Source: Myxococcota bacterium
GTDB lineage: Bacteria; Myxococcota_A; UBA9160; UBA4427
DNA: 44,426 nt
Direction: 5' to 3'
Assembly: GCA_028823175.1 (NCBI GenBank)
Contig: JAPKBZ010000031.1
Span: forward strand, 1-44,426
Under the pieces are notes generated by a model, which was not told where the DNA came from, did no database searches, and saw only the letters and a list, made by a program, of their open reading frames with translations. The position numbers and the translations under genes are program-made. The stretch's first letter is position 1. Each line of letters begins with the position of its first letter. Positions 40,209 to 44,426 of the stretch are shown here, piece by piece.

Positions 40209-41892
40209 GGCGATCCCGCCGGGGATGATCCTGATCCTGGGCGCCCTGATCCTTCCCTTCCTGGGTGGGGCGTTGCAGCGGATCTGGCTCGTGCTTCTCC
40301 CGGTGCTGGGGTTCGTGCAGTTGACGCTACTGCCGGAGGGCCTCTCCCAATCCTTTGAGTTCTTTGGCTACGCATTGAACCCGGTCAGGGTCGACTCACT
40401 GAGCCTAGTCTTCGCCTACGTCTTTTACCTCGCGGCCTTCCTAAGCGTCGTCTACGCCCTGCATCTAAGGGATACGGTGCAATGGGTCTCTGGCCTTGTG
40501 TACGCGGGTTCGGCGATTGGCGCGCTCTTTGCGGGAGACCTCATCAGCCTCTTTGTCTACTGGGAGATTACGGCGCTCGCATCGCTCTTCCAGATCTGGG
40601 CGCGCCGAACGGAGTCGGCTTATAGAGCGGGGCTTCGCTATCTGGTGATTCAGGTGAGTTCCGGTGTTCTCCTCCTGGCGGGCACCATCCTGCATTTTTC
40701 CGATACGGGCTCTCTCGAATTTGGCGCCTTGGGTCTCGTGAGTATGGGAACGACCCTGATCTTCCTGGCTTTCGGGATCAAGGCTGCTTTTCCGCTCCTC
40801 CACGGTTGGCTCGAGGACGCCTATCCCGAGGCCACGGTGACCGGCGCCGTATTTCTCTCTGCATTTACCACGAAGTTGGCGATCTACGCCCTGGCCAGAG
40901 GTTTCGCCGGAACGGAGATTCTCGTCCCCATCGGAGCGCTTATGGCGGCGTTCGCCACTTTCTACGCGCTCATCGAGAACGATCTTCGCCGAGTGCTTGC
41001 CTATAGCCTGATCAGCCAGCTGGGGTTCATGGTGGTGGGAATCGGGGTGGGTAGCGAGATGGCCCTGAACGGTACGGCCGCCCATGCCTTTGCGAGCGTT
41101 CTCTACAAGGGGCTTCTCTTCATGGCCATGGGAGCGGTGCTCTATCGGACGGGCACGACCCGAAGTTCGGAGCTGGGGGGGCTCTATGCGTCCATGCCCT
41201 GGACGGCTCTCTTGTGCCTGGTGGGCTCGGCGTCGATCGCCGGGCTGCCCCTCTTCAGCGGCTTCATTTCCAAGTCGATGATCTTGGCGGCGGCGGCCGA
41301 AAATCATTACAGCCTGGCCTATCTGGTGCTCCTCGCTGCTTCCGCAGGGGTCGTGCTCCACTCTGGCATTCGGATCTCCTACGACACATTCTTCGGCCCG
41401 GACCAGGGGATCCGTTGCGACGAGGCGCCTCGAAATATGAGGGTCGCCATGGGCGGCGCGGCTCTTCTCTGTTTCGGGTTGGGTGTGGCGCCCGATCTCC
41501 TCTACGGGCTGCTCCCCTATCCCGTCGACTATCAGCCCTATACGTTTTCTCACGTGGTAGACCAGTTGCAGTTGATCGCCTTCTCGGTGGGCGCGGCCGT
41601 CCTCTTGGTTCGGCTGGGTCTCTACCCCAAGGCTCGTTCAGTCCGGAATCTAGACATCGACTGGCTCTATCGCAGCCTGCTGCCCGGGTTGGTGCAATTC
41701 GCCGGGCGGCAACTCGCTCGTCTGAAGTCGGCCATAGAGGCCAGGGCGCTGCTGGGGCTGCAGAGCGCTGTTCGCTACGTCCAGAGCCATCATGCCCCGA
41801 CCGGGGTGCTGGGTGATCCTTGGTCGATCGGCGCCACGGCGCTGTGGGCCGCACTTCTTCTGGTTGCCTACCTGTTGATGGCCTATCTCTGA
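40201..41892 (+). CDS. Third antiporter-like membrane subunit (MrpD/NuoL-like)
   Basis: 563 residues, about 14-15 helices, the last gene of the antiporter operon. Helix-5 Glu in AGDLISLFVYWEITALASLF; KAAFPLLHGWLEDAYPEATV with the Lys but without the LPHQWLP-type second His/Pro pattern; AFTTKLAIYAL; SVLYKGLLFMAMGAVLY. A C-terminal extension of about 100 residues (from NLDIDWLYRSLLPGLV) ends in a further helix, as in some NuoL and HyfB-like proteins. ATG 40201 lies inside the previous gene; a longer frame upstream is a shadow. With the two preceding proteins it gives the complex three antiporter-like units. Confidence 0.88.
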   Translation: MIEAIPPGMILILGALILPFLGGALQRIWLVLLPVLGFVQLTLLPEGLSQSFEFFGYALNPVRVDSLSLVFAYVFYLAAFLSVVYALHLRDTVQWVSGLVYAGSAIGALFAGDLISLFVYWEITALASLFQIWARRTESAYRAGLRYLVIQVSSGVLLLAGTILHFSDTGSLEFGALGLVSMGTTLIFLAFGIKAAFPLLHGWLEDAYPEATVTGAVFLSAFTTKLAIYALARGFAGTEILVPIGALMAAFATFYALIENDLRRVLAYSLISQLGFMVVGIGVGSEMALNGTAAHAFASVLYKGLLFMAMGAVLYRTGTTRSSELGGLYASMPWTALLCLVGSASIAGLPLFSGFISKSMILAAAAENHYSLAYLVLLAASAGVVLHSGIRISYDTFFGPDQGIRCDEAPRNMRVAMGGAALLCFGLGVAPDLLYGLLPYPVDYQPYTFSHVVDQLQLIAFSVGAAVLLVRLGLYPKARSVRNLDIDWLYRSLLPGLVQFAGRQLARLKSAIEARALLGLQSAVRYVQSHHAPTGVLGDPWSIGATALWAALLLVAYLLMAYL

Positions 41893-41918
41893 ATCGGGTC
41901 CGGGCGCGCCCAGCCCCA

Positions 41919-41932
41919 GTCGCCTCGGCGAC
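41919..41932 (+). terminator. Possible weak terminator after the Mrp operon
   Basis: GTCGC (41919-41923) and GCGAC (41928-41932) around CTCG form a short hairpin followed by GGATTGTT. It lies in the 161-base gap before pdxS, where I see no convincing promoter. The stem is short, so this is tentative. Confidence 0.25.
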
Positions 41933-42053
41933 GGATTGTTCGGCTTCCCAGCCTAGACTAGAGTCTGCCTTCGGACGTTGGCTGGCCCAGGCCTCTGCCC
42001 CGTATGCAGACAGGTGAGCCGCGAGTCCCCGGGTGTCAAAGAAGGAGTTCCCC

Positions 42054-42971
42054 ATGGCAAGAAGTGCAAATGGAAATGGTGATGCTCGGCGAGGTGCCGA
42101 GGCCTTTGAGCTGAAGATCGGTCTGGCCGAAATGCTCAAGGGTGGCGTCATAATGGACGTGACCGATGTCGATCAGGCGAAGGTTGCCGAAGATGCGGGC
42201 GCTTGCGCTGTGATGGCTCTCGAGCGCGTTCCGGCGGATATCCGGCGAGATGGCGGCGTCGCTCGCATGAGCGCTGTGGATATGATTGAAGGTATCCAGC
42301 GCTCGGTCTCGATTCCGGTGATGGCCAAAGTACGTATCGGACATATCGCCGAGGCCCGGATCCTCGAAGCTCTTGGGGTCGATTTCATCGACGAGAGTGA
42401 GGTGTTGACGCCCGCGGACGACGAAAATCATATCGCGAAGCACGATTTTAAGTCGCCCTTCGTCTGTGGCGCTCGGAATCTAGGTGAGGCTCTTCGCCGG
42501 GTCGGCGAGGGGGCAGCCATGATCCGCACCAAGGGTGAGGCCGGCAGCGGAAATATCGTCGAGGCCGTTCGTCACCTTCGCTCGGTATGCGGCGAAATTC
42601 GTGGGATCCAAGCCCTGCGCACGGATGAGTTGATGGCCCACGCCAAGAATATCCAGGCCCCCTACGAACTCGTTCGCTTCGTGCACGAGAACGGCCGACT
42701 CCCAGTGCCGAATTTCGCCGCGGGAGGAATCGCGACCCCCGCCGATGCGGCCCTTTGCCGAGAACTCGGCGCTGAGGCCATTTTCGTGGGGTCCGGAATT
42801 TTCAAGAGCGACGACCCGCCGGTTCGGGCAAGAGCGATCGTTCGAGCGAATACCCACTGGGAAGATCCCGACGAGGTGGTGGCCTGCTGTCGAGGCCTGG
42901 CCAACGCGATGGAGGGCATCGAGATGTCGACCCTTTCCGAAAATGAGCGGCTGGCCAACCGAGGCTGGTAA
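42054..42971 (+). CDS. pdxS: Pyridoxal 5'-phosphate synthase subunit PdxS
   Basis: Synthase subunit that builds PLP from ribose 5-phosphate, glyceraldehyde 3-phosphate and ammonia delivered by PdxT. 305 residues, TIM barrel. Catalytic residues are visible: D35 in [12 protein letters not shown]92 in VMAKVRIGH (first Schiff base) and K160 in [11 protein letters not shown] (second Lys). The phosphate loops are [13 protein letters not shown] and FVGSGIF. ATG 42054 has AAGGAG eight bases upstream; a GTG seven codons earlier overlaps that site. pdxT follows after 25 bases in the common pdxST order, marking the DXP-independent route to vitamin B6. Confidence 0.97.
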   Translation: MARSANGNGDARRGAEAFELKIGLAEMLKGGVIMDVTDVDQAKVAEDAGACAVMALERVPADIRRDGGVARMSAVDMIEGIQRSVSIPVMAKVRIGHIAEARILEALGVDFIDESEVLTPADDENHIAKHDFKSPFVCGARNLGEALRRVGEGAAMIRTKGEAGSGNIVEAVRHLRSVCGEIRGIQALRTDELMAHAKNIQAPYELVRFVHENGRLPVPNFAAGGIATPADAALCRELGAEAIFVGSGIFKSDDPPVRARAIVRANTHWEDPDEVVACCRGLANAMEGIEMSTLSENERLANRGW

Positions 42972-42996
42972 CTAGGGCGCGGCGGCGAGGGCAACG

Positions 42997-43575
42997 GTGG
43001 CGGCTCGGAACAAGCGCGTGGGCGTTTTGGCGATCCAGGGTGCGGTGGACAAACACCTGGCGATCCTCGAGGGGCTCGGCGTCGAGGCGACTCGAGTGCT
43101 CGGGGAAGAGGGCCTGGTTGGCCTCGACGGGTTGATCATCCCCGGAGGGGAGAGCACTACGATCTCCAAGGGGCTGAGCCGTCTCGGGCTCTGGGAGCCG
43201 ATTCGCGCCTACGCGCGCTCGGGCGGGGCGATCCTGGGGACGTGTGCCGGCGCAATCCTTCTCGCCCGCGCGTGCGAAAACCACCCCGTGGCGACCCTCG
43301 AGCTCCTGGATCTCAAGGCGATTCGCAACGCCTACGGGACCCAGGTCGATTCCTTCGTCGCTCCCTGCGACGCGGGGGGGGAGCCCAAGCTCGCGGGAAT
43401 GCAATGTGTTTTCATTCGGGCTCCCCAGGTCGGCGAGCTGGGGCCGGATGTCGAGGTTCTCCTGCGGGTCGACGGCCTCCCCGTCCTGGTGCGCCAGGGG
43501 AGGCTGCTGGCGGCAACATTTCACCCCGAACTCGCCGGAGACCCCAGGGTGCATGCCCTGCTCTTGGCCGACTAG
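42997..43575 (+). CDS. pdxT: Pyridoxal 5'-phosphate synthase glutaminase subunit PdxT
   Basis: Class I glutamine amidotransferase that supplies ammonia to PdxS. 192 residues. GVLAIQGAVDKHLAIL opens the protein; the oxyanion segment is IIPGGESTT (48-56); the nucleophile is C83 in LGTCAGAILLA; the other two triad residues are H176 and E178 in TFHPELAGD. GTG start with GAGGG before it. It lies 25 bases after pdxS, forming the two-gene PLP synthase unit. Confidence 0.96.
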   Translation: MAARNKRVGVLAIQGAVDKHLAILEGLGVEATRVLGEEGLVGLDGLIIPGGESTTISKGLSRLGLWEPIRAYARSGGAILGTCAGAILLARACENHPVATLELLDLKAIRNAYGTQVDSFVAPCDAGGEPKLAGMQCVFIRAPQVGELGPDVEVLLRVDGLPVLVRQGRLLAATFHPELAGDPRVHALLLAD

Positions 43576-43636
43576 GCGCGTTCGCCGGGCCGGCTGGCCG
43601 GGGCGGTTTATTTGGGTTATCAATGCGCGCTCATTC

Positions 43637-43653
43637 GGAGCCTCTGGGGCTCC
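43637..43653 (+). terminator. Possible terminator after pdxT
   Basis: GGAGCC (43637-43642) pairs with GGCTCC (43648-43653) over TCTGG, 61 bases after the pdxT stop. It is followed by TTC only, so it is weak. Confidence 0.35.
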
Positions 43654-43721
43654 TTCATCGATCAATCCCTCAGTCCCAACGCTCGCATCGGTCCCGACCT
43701 GATGTGAATCGGCGGCGGGCT

Positions 43722-43740
43722 CGGGTGCCGAGAGCACCTG
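43722..43740 (+). promoter_or_regulatory. Hairpin in the rpsF leader
   Basis: CGGGTGC (43722-43728) pairs with GCACCTG (43734-43740), including one G-T pair, around the loop CGAGA; the AGGAGGAGG ribosome site of rpsF follows immediately. S6 leaders are autoregulated by an S6-S18-binding RNA with a CCG element in many bacteria, and a CCGAG lies here, but I cannot confirm that fold. Confidence 0.4.
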
Positions 43741-43761
43741 TCCAGGAGGAGGACTAAGCAC

Positions 43762-44426
43762 GTGCGGGAATACGAACTAAATATCATCATCCAGCCGGAG
43801 ATCTCGGAAGAGGGTTCGGCGACGATCTTGGGTCGGCTCGACAGTCTCCTCGAAGAGCAGTCGTCGATCAGGTTGCTCTGCGATGATCTTGGCAAGCGTA
43901 AGCTTGCCTACGAGATCAATCGTTTTCAGAAGGGCCACTATTATCTGCTCTCGTTCCTCGACGAGGGTCAGGTCGTTCCCGAACTCGAGCGAATCCTGCG
44001 ACTTGAGGAATCCGTTCTCCGGTTCCTGACGGTCAAGGTCAGCGAGACCGTCACGGATATTCCTGGACGCCAGGCCGAGGCCAAGGAACGCGAGGCCGAG
44101 CTGGAGAAGCGCGCCGCCGAGAAGACCGCCCGGGAAGCCGAGGAGGCCAAGACTCGGGCCGAGGCCGAGGTTCTGGCGGCAGAGCGAGCCGCCGTTGCAG
44201 AAGCTGCGAAGGCAGCCGAAGCTGAGAAGGCCGCCGCCGCCGCCGCCGCCGCCGCCGAGACTGGAGAGGCCGCAGAGGCCGTGACCAGCGAAGCTGCCGA
44301 AGCGCCTGCGGCCGAGGAAGCGCCTGCAGCCGAGGAAGCGCCTGCAGCCGAGGAAGCGCCTGCGGCCGAAAAAGCGCCTGCGGCCGAAGAAGCACCCGCA
44401 GCCGCGGAAGAAGCACCCGCAGCCGC
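43762..44426 (+). CDS. rpsF: Small-subunit ribosomal protein S6, C-terminally extended (runs off the window)
   Basis: GTG start with a strong AGGAGGAGG site. Residues 1 to about 95 are a standard S6 fold: REYELNIIIQPEI, DLGKRKLAYEINRFQKGHYY and LRFLTVKVSETV. After that come a Lys/Glu/Ala helix and then an Ala/Glu/Pro-rich extension that is still open at the right edge, more than 120 residues beyond the usual end, including six or more Glu-Ala-Pro-Ala-Ala-Glu units coded by an 18-bp repeat. S6 tails are Glu-modified in some bacteria, but such a long repetitive one is unusual. ssb, its frequent neighbour, is at the far left of this window instead. The 3' end is not seen. Confidence 0.92.
   Translation, partial: MREYELNIIIQPEISEEGSATILGRLDSLLEEQSSIRLLCDDLGKRKLAYEINRFQKGHYYLLSFLDEGQVVPELERILRLEESVLRFLTVKVSETVTDIPGRQAEAKEREAELEKRAAEKTAREAEEAKTRAEAEVLAAERAAVAEAAKAAEAEKAAAAAAAAAETGEAAEAVTSEAAEAPAAEEAPAAEEAPAAEEAPAAEKAPAAEEAPAAAEEAPAA

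Overview
The window reads as chromosomal DNA of a high-G+C, Gram-negative bacterium of the broad deltaproteobacterial type (Myxococcota, Desulfobacterota or Binatota-like; the sequence alone does not settle which). Outer-membrane biogenesis genes (lolA, bamD) show a double membrane. The ftsK-lolA pair, the ispE / tRNA-Gln / prs / rplY(ctc) / pth string and a DUF1844 gene are arrangements known from deltaproteobacteria. Class I lysyl-tRNA synthetase and the long three-domain IspG are less common bacterial variants. I see no insertion sequence, prophage, CRISPR array or rRNA.

The most striking block is a complete Pup-proteasome locus (4774-11565): ATPase mpa/arc, dop, pup, prcB, prcA and pafA, all on the + strand and in actinobacterial order. 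Every key residue I could check is present: a C-terminal GQYL on the ATPase, Thr1/Asp17/Lys33 in PrcB, and the catalytic Asp in Dop and PafA. Pup ends directly in Gly-Gly-Glu, so it should not need deamidation. The locus is preceded by a 775-base non-coding gap holding a good sigma70-type promoter (4367-4394), several hairpins and an intrinsic-terminator-like element (4659-4692) that lies before mpa. This is a candidate structured leader or small RNA.

Layout from left to right: ssb (minus) with a six-unit 13-bp tandem repeat upstream; ftsK-lolA; the structured gap; the proteasome locus; a small membrane/coiled-coil protein of unknown role; mreB with a hairpin-rich leader and a clear terminator; a FAD oxidoreductase; class I lysS; mltG and ruvX (minus); pgpA-cinA-recA, with a 12-bp minisatellite forming the end of cinA; a structured gap with a long stem-loop and a G-quadruplex-capable tract; pilT; alaS; ispG; cvpA and bamD (minus); a small acidic protein; a CDP-alcohol phosphatidyltransferase; DUF1844; ispE; tRNA-Gln(UUG); prs; rplY; pth; a tightly overlapping ten-gene Mrp/Mbh-like cation/proton antiporter operon (34549-41892); pdxS-pdxT; and rpsF, which runs off the right edge.

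The genes fall into functional groups: regulated proteolysis (Pup-proteasome), cell division and shape (ftsK, mreB, mltG), envelope assembly (lolA, bamD, pgpA, the CDP-alcohol transferase), isoprenoid synthesis (ispG, ispE), DNA maintenance (ssb, recA, ruvX), translation (alaS, lysS, tRNA-Gln, rplY, pth, rpsF), nucleotide and cofactor supply (prs, pdxST, cinA), and sodium/pH homeostasis (Mrp-like). The most unusual features are in the non-coding parts: repeats, hairpins at start codons, and the putative RNA ahead of the proteasome locus.
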